A stretch of DNA of 64,000 nucleotides, taken from contig JAJZZX010000002.1 of NCBI GenBank assembly GCA_021797355.1, positions 1 to 64,000 of the forward strand, read 5' to 3'. This DNA is from Thermoplasmata archaeon. GTDB taxonomy: Archaea; Thermoplasmatota; Thermoplasmata; Thermoplasmatales; Thermoplasmataceae. A program made the translations under genes and the position numbers. The notes beneath the pieces are model-generated. The model saw only the letters and a list, made by a program, of their open reading frames with translations, did no database searches and was not told the origin of the DNA. Shown one piece after another: positions 9,150 to 17,427 of the stretch (position 1 is the first letter of the stretch; every line of letters starts with the position of its first letter).

Positions 9150-9184
9150 AATATATTCATCCCGGTAAAGTGATGGCAGGAAAG

Positions 9185-9192
9185 ATGATATA
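9185..9192 (-). promoter_or_regulatory. TATA box of fhs
   Basis: CTTATATC on the minus strand, about 40 bases before the ATG at 9149. It rules out the longer open frame as the translated start. Confidence 0.6.
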
Positions 9193-9217
9193 AGTTTTGA
9201 CAAAATTTTTGCATGAC

Positions 9218-9226
9218 CTTATTTAC
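9218..9226 (+). promoter_or_regulatory. TATA box of the sulfite-oxidase-like gene
   Basis: CTTATTTAC centred about 25 bases before the ATG at 9247, which predicts a leaderless mRNA. It is divergent from the fhs promoter. Confidence 0.55.
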
Positions 9227-9246
9227 GGAATTAGATACACCGTCTT

Positions 9247-9867
9247 ATGGATCTCAAGAAGATTGAGATAGAGAATCCTGGGCAGCGCTATATTTCAAAC
9301 TGGATAATTTATTCCGCTCTGGGCGAGCCCAACATTAGCCCTGACCACTGGAAGCTAAAGATATCAGGCCGAGTTAGAAATCCGAAAGAGTATTCCTACG
9401 AAGATATTGCAAGGATGCCTGTGGTGGAATACATCAGCGATTTCAACTGCGTCACCGCATGGAGCATACCCAATGTCAAGTGGAGTGGCCCGAGCTTGAG
9501 CGGCCTCTTAAAGGAGGCCGAGCCCATGGAGGATTCTAAATGGGTGATGTTCAAGTGTGCAGACGGTTATTCGACCCCCGTGCCCATAGAATTCGCTTTG
9601 AAGGACGATGCCGTCATTGCACTGAGGATGAACGATAGGCCATTGAGAATTGAACAGGGATTTCCTGCACGGCCATTTCTGCCAGACCTCTATGGCTGGA
9701 AGAGCGCCAAGTGGCTGACTGAGGTTGAGGTAATGGAAGATTACAAGGACGGGTACTGGGAACAGTATGGGTATCATGAACGCGGCCTTGTCGCTTCCAG
9801 CGAGAGGTATACAAACAATACCTGGAGAAGGGTAAGGAAAACTGTGACGGGAATGTTTAAATCCTGA
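9247..9867 (+). CDS. Sulfite-oxidase-family molybdopterin protein
   Basis: The 206-residue product is a stand-alone oxidoreductase molybdopterin-binding domain of the sulfite oxidase/YedY superfamily. The Mo-ligating cysteine is Cys68 in DFNCVTAWS. Further family signs are LKISGRVRNPKEYSYEDI early on, and ADGYSTPVPIEFAL followed by RPFLPDLYGWKSAKWL in the C-terminal half. No Tat signal, heme or dimerisation domain is attached, so it is probably cytoplasmic and its substrate is unknown (sulfite or a sulfoxide are possible). Transcription likely starts at the ATG. tRNA-Gln and a MoaD/ThiS-like gene follow on the same strand. A link to molybdopterin synthesis through MoaD is possible but unproven. 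Confidence 0.88.
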   Translation: MDLKKIEIENPGQRYISNWIIYSALGEPNISPDHWKLKISGRVRNPKEYSYEDIARMPVVEYISDFNCVTAWSIPNVKWSGPSLSGLLKEAEPMEDSKWVMFKCADGYSTPVPIEFALKDDAVIALRMNDRPLRIEQGFPARPFLPDLYGWKSAKWLTEVEVMEDYKDGYWEQYGYHERGLVASSERYTNNTWRRVRKTVTGMFKS

Positions 9868-9934
9868 CTTCATCACCGGTCCAAAGAATTATTGCACAAA
9901 AAATAGATTAGGCTCAGAATTCTTCTCCATGCAA

Positions 9935-10007
9935 AGCCCCGTGGTGTAGTGGCCAAGCATTCCGGACTTTGGATCCGTAGACGGCAGTTCGAATCTGCCC
10001 GGGGCTA
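9935..10007 (+). tRNA. tRNA-Gln (anticodon TTG)
   Basis: A 73-base cloverleaf. Acceptor stem AGCCCCG pairs with CGGGGCT, the anticodon stem-loop is around CTTTGGA with anticodon TTG, and the T arm is GGCAG-TTCGAAT-CTGCC. The outermost anticodon-stem pair is a C-T mismatch. The discriminator base is A, and CCA is not encoded, which fits the presence of a cca gene close by. A1-T72 at the acceptor end is typical of archaeal tRNA-Gln. The discriminator A is also the A of an ATG that opens the next reading frame. Confidence 0.93.
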
Positions 10008-10018
10008 TGGTGCAGATA

Positions 10019-10216
10019 ATGATAAAGGTAATCGGAAGGAACAGCTACCAGAGGGATATTGAAGGCAGCAAGACCGTAGCTGAGGCCATGCAGATGCTTG
10101 GGCTTAGGCAGGAGAGCCACATCTGCCTCAGAAATGGCGTGCCCATAACAAGCAGGGACATCATCTCACCGGATGATGATGTTACATTCATGGAGATATT
10201 TTCCGGAGGATATTAG
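10019..10216 (+). CDS. MoaD/ThiS-like ubiquitin-fold sulfur carrier (SAMP-like), ending Gly-Gly-Tyr
   Basis: A small beta-grasp protein of about 65 residues: IKVIGRN strand, a SKTVAEAMQMLGL helix, CLRNGVPIT, then DDDVTFMEIFSGGY. ThiS, MoaD and archaeal SAMPs end in Gly-Gly, which is adenylated by an E1-like enzyme. Here one Tyr follows, so removal of the last residue (as a JAMM protease does for QbsE-type proteins) would be needed for activation. An ATG at 10007 would add four residues, but its A is the last base of the upstream tRNA and would be removed by tRNA 3' processing; the ATG at 10019 leaves an 11-base leader. It overlaps the convergent cca gene by four bases. Role: thiamine, molybdopterin or tRNA thiolation, or protein tagging. 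Confidence 0.78.
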   Translation: MIKVIGRNSYQRDIEGSKTVAEAMQMLGLRQESHICLRNGVPITSRDIISPDDDVTFMEIFSGGY

Positions 10217-11514
10217 GAAACGATATTCCTGGAATAGTACTTACCAATCACTTTAAAAGCTTCCCCTGTTGCAAGTGGATCTATTACCTTGGCAAGCGGT
10301 TTGACGGCCTGCAGATTCTTTCCTATATTGGACCTTTCCAGTATTGACAGTATTGATTCATCAATTCCCCTCATTTCCTGATGAATGTCAGCACAGACCC
10401 TGTCCTCATGGACGTATGGGCCACGGAAAGATCTGGATCCCCATTTTCTGACAAAATCAACTGAATTTTCAGAATCAACCGGTGGGCCATAATGTCTCAC
10501 AAATGCCGGGAGAATGCCAATTTCAGCCTCAACAAGAACATCCACAGTCTCACCAACGTAAAGATCAGAATCCATGACATGGAATCCGCGTTCCTGGAGA
10601 TGTTCAACAACTATCTTTCTCAAACGCTCACCCTGGCTGAAGATTATATCATCAACTAGATCAGGCCTTGGAAGCCGTATTATTCTGAGGGCCGTACCAT
10701 TATTCCTGGCAAGTGCAGGAGCAGGTTCCATTTTGGGCGTGAAAAAGTTCTCAGATGGTTCAAGCAGGTAGAGGCGGGATTCCAGTTTCATTCTGGAAAG
10801 ATTTTCCATGCTGACTGCTGCCCCGGCGTTTCTTGAGGCATCTGTTGGGTCCTGAAGAATAAAGGGTGCATTATATTTCTTTGCCAGATCGGAATCGGAG
10901 GGAATTATAATCCTGCCCTTTGATTCTGAAAAAAACCTCAGGACTTCCTGAAAGTTTTTCTTATTGATGATAAGAAGCTCGCAGACATATCCAGAAAAAC
11001 CGCGAGTTCTAACTTCAGATCCATATACTCCTATGGCCTTCATGAAAAGTTTCAGGAGGCGAACTTGATCCTGTCCTTCTCTGTCCAGATGTGACAAAAC
11101 ATATTCAGTGTGAAGAGGCGTCCTGTCTACAGAGCTTACGATGCCGGAACCCTTATCTATCCTGAAGCATGGCACAAGATCTATCTTTCTCCCCTCAATA
11201 GCACCAGATACGTAAGGATGCTCAGCATATCTTTCAACCCCTTCTGGAAGCACCTCATGCCCTATTTTCAGCCCTAGTTTCTCCATCTCTGTAGTTCTGT
11301 ATTTCCTGCTGAAGACTATGAATATATCAATGTCCGCATTCTTCAGGTTCGTGTGCTTTGCAACTGATCCCACCAAAACAGGTTCGGCATCTATTCCGTC
11401 CCTAGCAGTTATGGATCGGATACGACTTTCCAGGTTGTGCACGAGCCTTTCAATATTATTCTTCTCCTCAGGATCGGGGGCGTATCTGGACAAAACAGAC
11501 TGGACGTCAATCAT
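10213..11514 (-). CDS. cca: CCA-adding tRNA nucleotidyltransferase (archaeal class I)
   Basis: It adds or repairs the 3' CCA of tRNAs without a nucleic acid template. The 433-residue length is usual for archaeal class I enzymes. The polymerase signature is GS at 49-50 followed by DID at 61-63, with the third carboxylate Asp112 in GRKIDLVPC. The catalytic lobe continues with the SGYVCELLI helix near 180 and PTDASRNAG around 230. The start ATG overlaps the stop of the upstream NAC gene in an ATGA arrangement, so the two are cotranscribed and probably translationally coupled. Both tRNA genes in this window lack encoded CCA, consistent with dependence on this enzyme. Confidence 0.96.
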   Translation of the reverse strand: MIDVQSVLSRYAPDPEEKNNIERLVHNLESRIRSITARDGIDAEPVLVGSVAKHTNLKNADIDIFIVFSRKYRTTEMEKLGLKIGHEVLPEGVERYAEHPYVSGAIEGRKIDLVPCFRIDKGSGIVSSVDRTPLHTEYVLSHLDREGQDQVRLLKLFMKAIGVYGSEVRTRGFSGYVCELLIINKKNFQEVLRFFSESKGRIIIPSDSDLAKKYNAPFILQDPTDASRNAGAAVSMENLSRMKLESRLYLLEPSENFFTPKMEPAPALARNNGTALRIIRLPRPDLVDDIIFSQGERLRKIVVEHLQERGFHVMDSDLYVGETVDVLVEAEIGILPAFVRHYGPPVDSENSVDFVRKWGSRSFRGPYVHEDRVCADIHQEMRGIDESILSILERSNIGKNLQAVKPLAKVIDPLATGEAFKVIGKYYSRNIVS

Positions 11515-11882
11515 TTCTGAAGCAGATCCATAATTGCCTTTGCAGGCTCTCCGCCAGATTTTTTCAATGCTTCTAGAGCAGCTTCCCTTGACACGCCTGA
11601 CTGCTCCATAACGAGCTTAATGTCCTCCTCTGGGAACTGAGGTGCTGGTGCAGGTGCTGTATCTGTCTTCGGAACCTCTTTCATGTTTCCCATAATCTGG
11701 AAAGTCTTCTGCCCCTGGGCCTCTATCATCATTACCTGTGCATCGCTTATTATGTAATCCTTGGTGGATCCCTTTAGTATCACGGTTCTAACATCAGGCA
11801 TATCAGTTGACTTTATTCCCATCTGTGCCATCATTCTCTTCATCTCTCTCGAGTTCATTCTTCCAGGCATCATTTTAATCAT
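11511..11882 (-). CDS. nac: Nascent polypeptide-associated complex protein (archaeal NAC)
   Basis: A ribosome-associated homodimeric chaperone that binds emerging polypeptides. The 123-residue product has a Met-rich N-terminus (MIKMMPGRMNSREMKRMM), a NAC domain at about 30-68, an Ala-Pro linker and a C-terminal UBA domain at about 82-122 (EEDIKLVMEQSGVSREAALEAL). The open frame extends 22 codons further to a TTG, but the extra residues do not resemble NAC; the chosen ATG matches the family start. A second ATG nine bases on is possible. It forms a two-gene operon with cca through the ATGA overlap. A TATA-like GATTATACA near 11977 may drive the pair. Confidence 0.92.
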   Translation of the reverse strand: MIKMMPGRMNSREMKRMMAQMGIKSTDMPDVRTVILKGSTKDYIISDAQVMMIEAQGQKTFQIMGNMKEVPKTDTAPAPAPQFPEEDIKLVMEQSGVSREAALEALKKSGGEPAKAIMDLLQK

Positions 11883-11995
11883 TTCTCCAGCGTAAGCTTG
11901 CAGCAAAACTATCGGCAGGAATGGAACGCATGATCCCTGCCGCGGCAAATCCTCCTGGATTTCCCACTTCTGCTCCGTAATGATGTATAATCCAG

Positions 11996-13249
11996 TTATA
12001 ATTCTTTTCCGACCTTTTCAGTTTCATTGCCAACTTTCCTTGAAATGCCCTGGAAAGCCATCATGGCAAGAAGAAGTGATATTGCAGCCGGAAGTATGGC
12101 AAAGCCGTAAAGGAGCCTGGGTGAAGCCATCCATAGAAGAGATCCGATAGCCGGCCCCGCCACAGCTATGGGGGTTGAAAGAAAACCCATCAGTATGGGT
12201 GCCCTTATTCTGTCCCCCTCCGGCATCAGGGAAGTCACAACGTCCGATGACAAGGAATCAGCAAATATCCAGAGCAGCAGGGTGAAATATCCTATTATGA
12301 AAATTATGCTGCTGGAAAGAAGAGATAGCAGGAGAAGCGGAATAATCAAGAATATGGGCCTGAATACATAAAATGTATCTCTTACGAATTTCATCGGTAT
12401 AAGGGCTGCACTCCTGTCCAGCAGGAAAGCTATGACTGAAAAAGCTGCAAAAACGAGGAAGATCTCCTGCCTTGGAACTCCGTCATGCAGGCCCATTGCT
12501 GGGAGAAAAACAGCAACAATGCATATTGACAGATAAAGCAGGGATTGTATGGCAATGTAAGGGATCAATATTCTGCGGGAAGTTATCCTGTCAAAAGACG
12601 CAATCGGTTCAAAGGATTGCCTAATCATCTGTTTGAACGGTGTTGGAGAAATAACCTGCTGCGTTTTCCCGCCTCTTGTTACCCTGTACAGGAGGGCTAT
12701 GAAACCAAGCAGAAGCCCAATAACCGACATTACCCCGTAAAGTTCCCTGATAGAGCCATTGACAAATAGTGCGGCAAATATGAGCAGTATGAAGATGCCC
12801 GTGTTGGGAACGATGTCCTGGCTGTACAAGTTTCGCATTGGCTCCATGTTCCTTATCCCTTTTGGCTTTGATGAGCTCTTTGATGCCCGATAAAATGAAA
12901 TGGATACAGAGAAAACGATGAATGAAAGTATTATTCCGATTAGGCTAGTAACCGTGAATAACAGGCTCATTGCTATTCCGGAAAGCAGCAGTCCCACTGT
13001 TGGAAGAAGATCGGTTCTTGACCGTTCAACATAGAATCTGAGCGGGAGGCGGATGAGGACAGCCGTAAGCACCGCTATGGAATATATTACTCCAAGGAAC
13101 AGCAGTGGAATATGGTTTGCAACGAGAAAGAATGGGAGAGATATCCAGACAAAGGACAAAAAACCGGAAATAAGAAATGAAGTGCCATGGCGTATGATGT
13201 CATCAATTTTTAATGCTTTGAATAGTTCTGTAATCTGCTCATCAGCCAT
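11996..13249 (-). CDS. MFS transporter
   Basis: A 417-residue polytopic protein with about 12 predicted membrane segments and a charged central loop near residues 190-225. The second segment is followed by RLPLRFYVERSRTD, in the position of the MFS motif A loop but with a divergent sequence. The substrate is not apparent. It lacks a homologue elsewhere in the window. A TATA box (AAATATAAATAG, minus strand, about 13282-13293) lies about 40 bases before the ATG. NAC and cca follow downstream on the same strand after a gap of about 110 bases that has its own TATA-like sequence, so independent transcription is likely. Confidence 0.8.
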   Translation of the reverse strand: MADEQITELFKALKIDDIIRHGTSFLISGFLSFVWISLPFFLVANHIPLLFLGVIYSIAVLTAVLIRLPLRFYVERSRTDLLPTVGLLLSGIAMSLLFTVTSLIGIILSFIVFSVSISFYRASKSSSKPKGIRNMEPMRNLYSQDIVPNTGIFILLIFAALFVNGSIRELYGVMSVIGLLLGFIALLYRVTRGGKTQQVISPTPFKQMIRQSFEPIASFDRITSRRILIPYIAIQSLLYLSICIVAVFLPAMGLHDGVPRQEIFLVFAAFSVIAFLLDRSAALIPMKFVRDTFYVFRPIFLIIPLLLLSLLSSSIIFIIGYFTLLLWIFADSLSSDVVTSLMPEGDRIRAPILMGFLSTPIAVAGPAIGSLLWMASPRLLYGFAILPAAISLLLAMMAFQGISRKVGNETEKVGKEL

Positions 13250-13607
13250 TATGATTCCAGTGCTATAATCCTGAATAAACTATTTATATTTCTCTCTGCA
13301 GGTCACGAAATTTCCGATGGTTTACGGATATGCACGGGGAAAATTGGAAGAATGTGTTGCGCAAAGTCACAGGGGCATCTGATCAGCGGAAAAATGAATG
13401 CAAATTTCTTTCAGAAAATGTTTCTTCCCGGAAATACAATGTCGGAGTCGGGAAGACTTCAGCATAAACTGGAGTAATGCAGAATAGTCGTGGATAAGAA
13501 CCCTTTAAAGACGGAGGGGAATAACTGCTGGTAATTTGCATATTTTACATGATGGAGAGCCATAATTACTGTAAAGTCTTAAATAAACTGAGACTATAAA
13601 CCGCTAA
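13250..13607 (+). other. Intergenic region, no gene seen
   Basis: About 360 bases between the divergent MFS gene and tRNA-Phe. It holds the MFS promoter at the left and the tRNA promoter at the right. No coding frame, known RNA or repeat was recognised in between. Confidence 0.4.
13578..13586 (+). promoter_or_regulatory. TATA box of tRNA-Phe
   Basis: CTTAAATAA centred about 26 bases before the first base of tRNA-Phe, so transcription probably starts at or next to the mature 5' end. Confidence 0.65.
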
Positions 13608-13680
13608 GCCGTGATAGCTCAGTAGGGAGAGCGCCAGACTGAAGATCTGGAGGTCGCTGGTTCAATCCCGGCTCACGGCA
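13608..13680 (+). tRNA. tRNA-Phe (anticodon GAA)
   Basis: A complete cloverleaf: acceptor GCCGTGA pairs with TCACGGC, D stem GCTC/GAGC, anticodon arm CCAGA-CTGAAGA-TCTGG, T arm GCTGG-TTCAATC-CCGGC, discriminator A. CCA is not encoded. It marks the left edge of the accessory stretch that ends with a tyrosine recombinase at 18.7 kb. Confidence 0.97.
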
Positions 13681-14363
13681 TGCCCTCAATGGTTCAATGC
13701 CCTACCGCTTTTGCGGTTAATATCCTTTTATTTTTATGGAAGTAATACTACCTAACTACATCCTATGTGCATTTCGGGCAAAGCTGATCAGTGATCTGCC
13801 AGGGGTGGAAATGCAGACCAGTTTGTAAAGGTAAGATTTCCGTGGCTTGTGCCTCTGCGAGCAAATTCTGACTTATAAATCTCTTAACTTTGTCTGCTAG
13901 TTCAGAGAGTACTGGTTATGTTATCTATGTAATATATGTATGTTTTTATTAACATATATATAAATGAATATTACTATACAAGCATTGCAATCACTACGTT
14001 AAGAACACAAAAACAATACAAATTCGGAATAAACCAGAATTTTTGCAGTTGCTCAATCAGAAAGGAAGAGCTTTGAACGTTAGTAGATCTGCACTTATTC
14101 TTTTAGCAGTAAGGACTTTTGAAGTCAATAATGGAGGGATAGCGTGAGCCATGGATTTCCCTAAAAGATACGGGGAAAATCCAGGAATAAAAGCAATATT
14201 TGAAGGAATATTCTGGCCCTTATTGGAATTGAGCGGGGATTGAGGAACTTATTCGAAATCCTTCCCTGGTTAATCCATTTGTATTATTCTATTAATTATC
14301 TCCATTTCATTTAATGATGTCTCGATGATTACCAGAATGGATTTATCTGATGTGATATGGCCG
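13681..14363 (+). other. Accessory intergenic region with small-ORF relics
   Basis: About 680 bases without an intact gene. A strong TATA-like CATATATATAAATG lies at about 13957-13970. Downstream is a ribbon-helix-helix relic (listed separately) and a 30-codon ORF at about 14151-14243 starting MDFPKRYGENPGIKAIF, unrecognised. The arrangement resembles a decayed two-gene regulatory or toxin-antitoxin-like unit, but the second ORF matches no toxin family I recognise. The region is markedly A+T-rich between 13,900 and 14,050. Confidence 0.35.
14010..14147 (+). pseudogene. Ribbon-helix-helix (CopG/VapB-like) relic lacking a clear start codon
   Basis: An open frame of 45 codons reads KTIQIRNKPEFLQLLNQ, then ALNVSRSALILLAVRTF. 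This is the strand-helix-turn-helix pattern of small RHH repressors and antitoxins. No ATG, GTG or TTG precedes the KTIQIR strand in frame; the only TTG is internal. The gene is therefore either broken at its start or uses an unusual initiation codon. The TATA box at about 13960 would place transcription start near 13988, close to where the N-terminus is expected. Confidence 0.4.
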
Positions 14364-15092
14364 TCATTTTTCCCACCATGGTTTCTGTGGTGTCTTGAAG
14401 CCCCATGGTGCCAGATAGTAGTTCTTGACGTATATAGGCTTAAGGGCAAAGTGTATGAATCCAATCTCCACTATTGGTGTGAATTCAAATGAGTAGTTTA
14501 CATAATAATAGCGGTTTATGGCCGAAAAATTTCCAATTGTGAAAGAGAACGGCATTATAATAGGAGAATTGTCGATAATAATTAAATTACCTCCTTGAAT
14601 ATTCTCATAGGAACTCCCATTATTCCATAACCCTGCATATGTGGACACATTATCTGATTCATTAATTATCACTGTGTTGTTGAATGTCACAATGAGGTTT
14701 TTAATTGAAAAAGAGAACCCCGTTACGGGAAATGACAAATTCTGGCCAGTTTTAACAAGGGAAACATAATAAACAAATAATGAACCCTTGACTAGTGAAA
14801 CCGGACTTCCAACTGAATAAAATAGAAATGAAACATTGCTTCCACCGTATGAAGCATTAATTGTACTGGTGGTATTGGCGTAATAGGAACTATTGGAACT
14901 GGTAATGTTATTTGGTGGAGGTAGAGTAGAAGCAAGTGAATCATAGTAATCCGCATTATAAAGATCCTTTGCCGGAGTTACCCTAAGGGACGGGTATGCT
15001 GGCTCCGTCTCTATCTCGTAAAGGGTAAAACCGGAAAATATTATGATCACTGTTATGATGCTTGCCAGTATTATTTTAAGATTTTTCTTCAT
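14364..15092 (-). CDS. Signal-anchored extracytoplasmic protein of unknown function
   Basis: The 242-residue protein starts MKKNLKIILASIITVIII, a lysine-rich n-region with one hydrophobic anchor, followed by a Ser/Thr/Asn-rich, beta-strand-like ectodomain with many N-x-S/T sequons (for example NITSSNSSYYANTT). No cysteine cluster or known catalytic motif is seen. It begins 10 bases after the stop of the larger secreted protein gene upstream, so the two form an operon and may function together at the cell surface. I do not recognise the family. Confidence 0.65.
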   Translation of the reverse strand: MKKNLKIILASIITVIIIFSGFTLYEIETEPAYPSLRVTPAKDLYNADYYDSLASTLPPPNNITSSNSSYYANTTSTINASYGGSNVSFLFYSVGSPVSLVKGSLFVYYVSLVKTGQNLSFPVTGFSFSIKNLIVTFNNTVIINESDNVSTYAGLWNNGSSYENIQGGNLIIIDNSPIIMPFSFTIGNFSAINRYYYVNYSFEFTPIVEIGFIHFALKPIYVKNYYLAPWGFKTPQKPWWEK

Positions 15093-15102
15093 AGTTTGCT
15101 CC

Positions 15103-16984
15103 CTAAGTATAAGATAGGCTGTAGTAAGCCAAGTAGAATGGCAGATTCATGGCGGGTCCAGAAAATAGACCAACATGGTTTAATGTTATTCCCATCTGAA
15201 CTGAGTATGTCATTTCCATTATTGCAGGATCGGTATGAGGGATGCTATCACTTCCACTTGCTGAAAAATCTGTGAAGTATATAGGGAATGTATAGCTGTT
15301 TGAGAATTCTGGTGCATACCATGGCCCGTAGTTGGTTCCCAGAGAGTAATAATAGTTATAGCAGTCCTCACCGAATCTTGAGCACATGTATCCGTTGTAA
15401 GGCCTGTAACCTGCACTGTAGTTGAGATAAATGAAATTATTATTATCAAGTACATGAAGATCCTGTGTTTGCTTGTTCAAAAGGGCTTCATAACCTATGA
15501 CAGCAGAAAGAGTCGCTCCTGCCAGTGCCCCAGCTACAGGATCCGCAATGGAGAGCAGTGCAGCAAATGGGCCGGCGAGATCTGAGATATAAGAGGAATT
15601 GGTTGAACTGTAGTTCTGGTAGAAGAAGATATCCTCTGATGCGGATTTTCCCCAGAATAGAGTTGGGTTTACATTTGCACTGGTGCTGTCATAAGTTACG
15701 CTCTGATTTACACAGTTCACACTGTAATTCTTTGAGGAATCGTCTGGAATGTACATTGGATTCACGCTTAACAGGAACGGATCACCTTGCCCTTGCGCAG
15801 TAACTGTGCCACCTACAGTGGCGGCAACTGCACCGACAGACTTGCCATCAACCTTGTAATAGATGGGATTAACTTTGGATACAGGGTAGTGTGACACACT
15901 GTAGAACTTAACTGAATTGCTTGTGGCACCTCCATAGCCGTTCCTTACCTGTACGCGAAGTTCATTCAGGTTCATGCATGTTGAAGTTGCGGCGTATGGT
16001 AGTGTGAATTGGAATTCATGTGATGTGGCTGAACCGAGATCAGATGTTTCAAGGGTCTCCCATATGGAGCTGGTATAGTTGTAAGCCTCCAGATACCATG
16101 TGTTGCCACCTGAACCTGCACTTTCAAGAGTTGAGTTTACATATATTGTCTGTCCGGGATATGCATGATCTGTGTACGATGATGTTGGAATATTCACTCC
16201 GGATGGGGGAGAACCTCCTCCCCCTGATCCTCCACCACCGGATCCGCCGCCCCCGCCTCCACCTGTGCATGCACATATGTGCACAACTGCTGGTCTTATT
16301 ACAGGATCAACCGAATATGTCTCATTTCCCATCAGGGTTAAAGGACGGAACGGGAGAGTTACGGAGCTTGAATCCGGATCAGTCGCCACAGTTCCCAAAT
16401 GGAATATGGACATCTCGTTCTGCCAGTTTACATTAACATGACCCATTGTTAAGGACCAGTCATCTGATGGAATCATTGCATATCCTGTTCCCGGAAATGA
16501 TGTGTCATGTGTCAGTGAGCCTGAAAAGGGATCAAAACCGTTCATGTAAAACATAGAGTGATGGTTTGCCGATACCATTTTAAACATTATTTCGTATTTC
16601 TCATTTTCTTTCATGGGATTCTTCACTGCAATGCTTGCGTCCATTGCAGTGCCGAAGGTGAATATCTCTGCTATCCTGATGTATGAATCGTTTGCTGTCA
16701 GTATGGCAGAGTTCTGGTATTGTGTGTCTATCCTGCTGTATGATGCATTTTTCAGGTGCATTTCCCTGAGGCCTGAATTGGTTACCATGTAAATAGTCCA
16801 GGATACATGGTAGGTATGATCTCCCATTGTTATTGTAACATGATCGCCAGTGAATGTCACCTGCTGACCACCATAATCATATGTCACAGGGGGGGACAGT
16901 AGGAGTCAAGGCAAATGATGCTCCTGGAACAAGCATAATAATGGCAAGAGCGAGACTTGTGAGAATTATGAGGAAATGTCTCAT
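15103..16984 (-). CDS. Large secreted protein, signal peptide out of frame at a C7 tract
   Basis: From 16887 downward a 594-residue frame encodes an Asn/Ser/Tyr-rich secreted-type protein with two regions joined by a Gly-Ser linker. Directly upstream, from ATG 16984, another frame encodes a good signal peptide (MRHFLIILTSLALAIIMLVP, then GASFALTPT). The two frames meet at seven consecutive C residues (16889-16895, minus strand). With six or nine C the signal peptide would run straight into PPVTYDYGGQQ. So the gene is either switched off, phase-variable, or affected by a one-base read error. The C-terminal half has a hydrophobic segment (LLSIADPVAGALAGATLSAVIGY) and CSRFGEDC. Family not recognised. 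It lies in an operon with the next anchored protein. Confidence 0.72.
16212..16264 (-). repeat. (Gly4Ser)-like linker-coding repeat
   Basis: The coding strand gives eight glycines followed by S-GGGGS-GGGGS-PPSG. Codons vary between units (GGA, GGT, GGC, GGG), so it is not a simple trinucleotide expansion. It separates the N-terminal domain, which ends in HICACTG, from the C-terminal domain of the secreted protein. Confidence 0.7.
16889..16895 (-). repeat. Seven-C homopolymer at the signal peptide junction
   Basis: A run of seven C (minus strand) shortly after the predicted signal peptide cleavage region. Removing one base joins the signal peptide frame to the body of the protein, so the tract length decides whether a full secreted product is made. 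Confidence 0.75.
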
Positions 16985-17427
16985 ATGTGAATATTTTCAT
17001 GACTGTATAATAATGTTTTGTAGTCTCTCTAATTATATTTACATAGGGCGTCCAAAGATCCATATGATGATGTTCGAAGATTGTCCGACATTATTAATCC
17101 AATAATATTTATGGGATACGGAAGCGAACCCTATTCCATTGATCATGGACAGGTTGGACGAGGTTGTTTCTGAAGATAGATCGAGGAAGTTCTCCAAAGG
17201 CATTGTCGTAAAGATCATTGGGATATCAACAGGAACTCATGGATCTGGTTGGAATAAGCGAGATTCAAGACTTTCGCACACTTTCAAACAGGGAAGTTAG
17301 AATTGACTGGCATGAGATCAATGCCCGCATCATTGATCTTATTGAATCCAATTAGGAGAATGCTGTAATTGACAGCTTCGTTGTGAAGACGTGCAGGTAT
17401 TCAACTGCAAAACTTTTAACGCTGTTT
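16985..17427 (+). other. Region between secreted-protein operon and recombinase, with a frameshifted small ORF
   Basis: About 440 bases. The left part holds the promoter of the secreted-protein operon. The right part (17145-17355) carries a disrupted small ORF listed separately. Nothing else is recognised. Confidence 0.4.
17145..17355 (+). pseudogene. Frameshifted small ORF next to the recombinase
   Basis: An ATG frame reads MDRLDEVVSEDRSRKFSKGI, then VVKIIGIS, and loses coding character. From there the +1 frame continues as QELMDLVGISEIQDFRTLS and ends with HEINARIIDLIESN and TAG. Joined, the two pieces would make a charged protein of about 70 residues. A TATA-like ATATTTATG lies about 35 bases upstream. 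The family is not recognised; its position suggests cargo of an integrated element. Confidence 0.4.

Noticed and set aside
9150-9203. Longer fhs N-terminus
   Set aside because: The TATA box lies within this extension, so it is probably not transcribed.
11883-11948. Longer NAC reading frame from TTG 11948 behind a GGAGGA sequence
   Set aside because: The additional 22 residues do not resemble NAC and the spacing from GGAGGA to TTG is too short; the internal ATG matches the family start.
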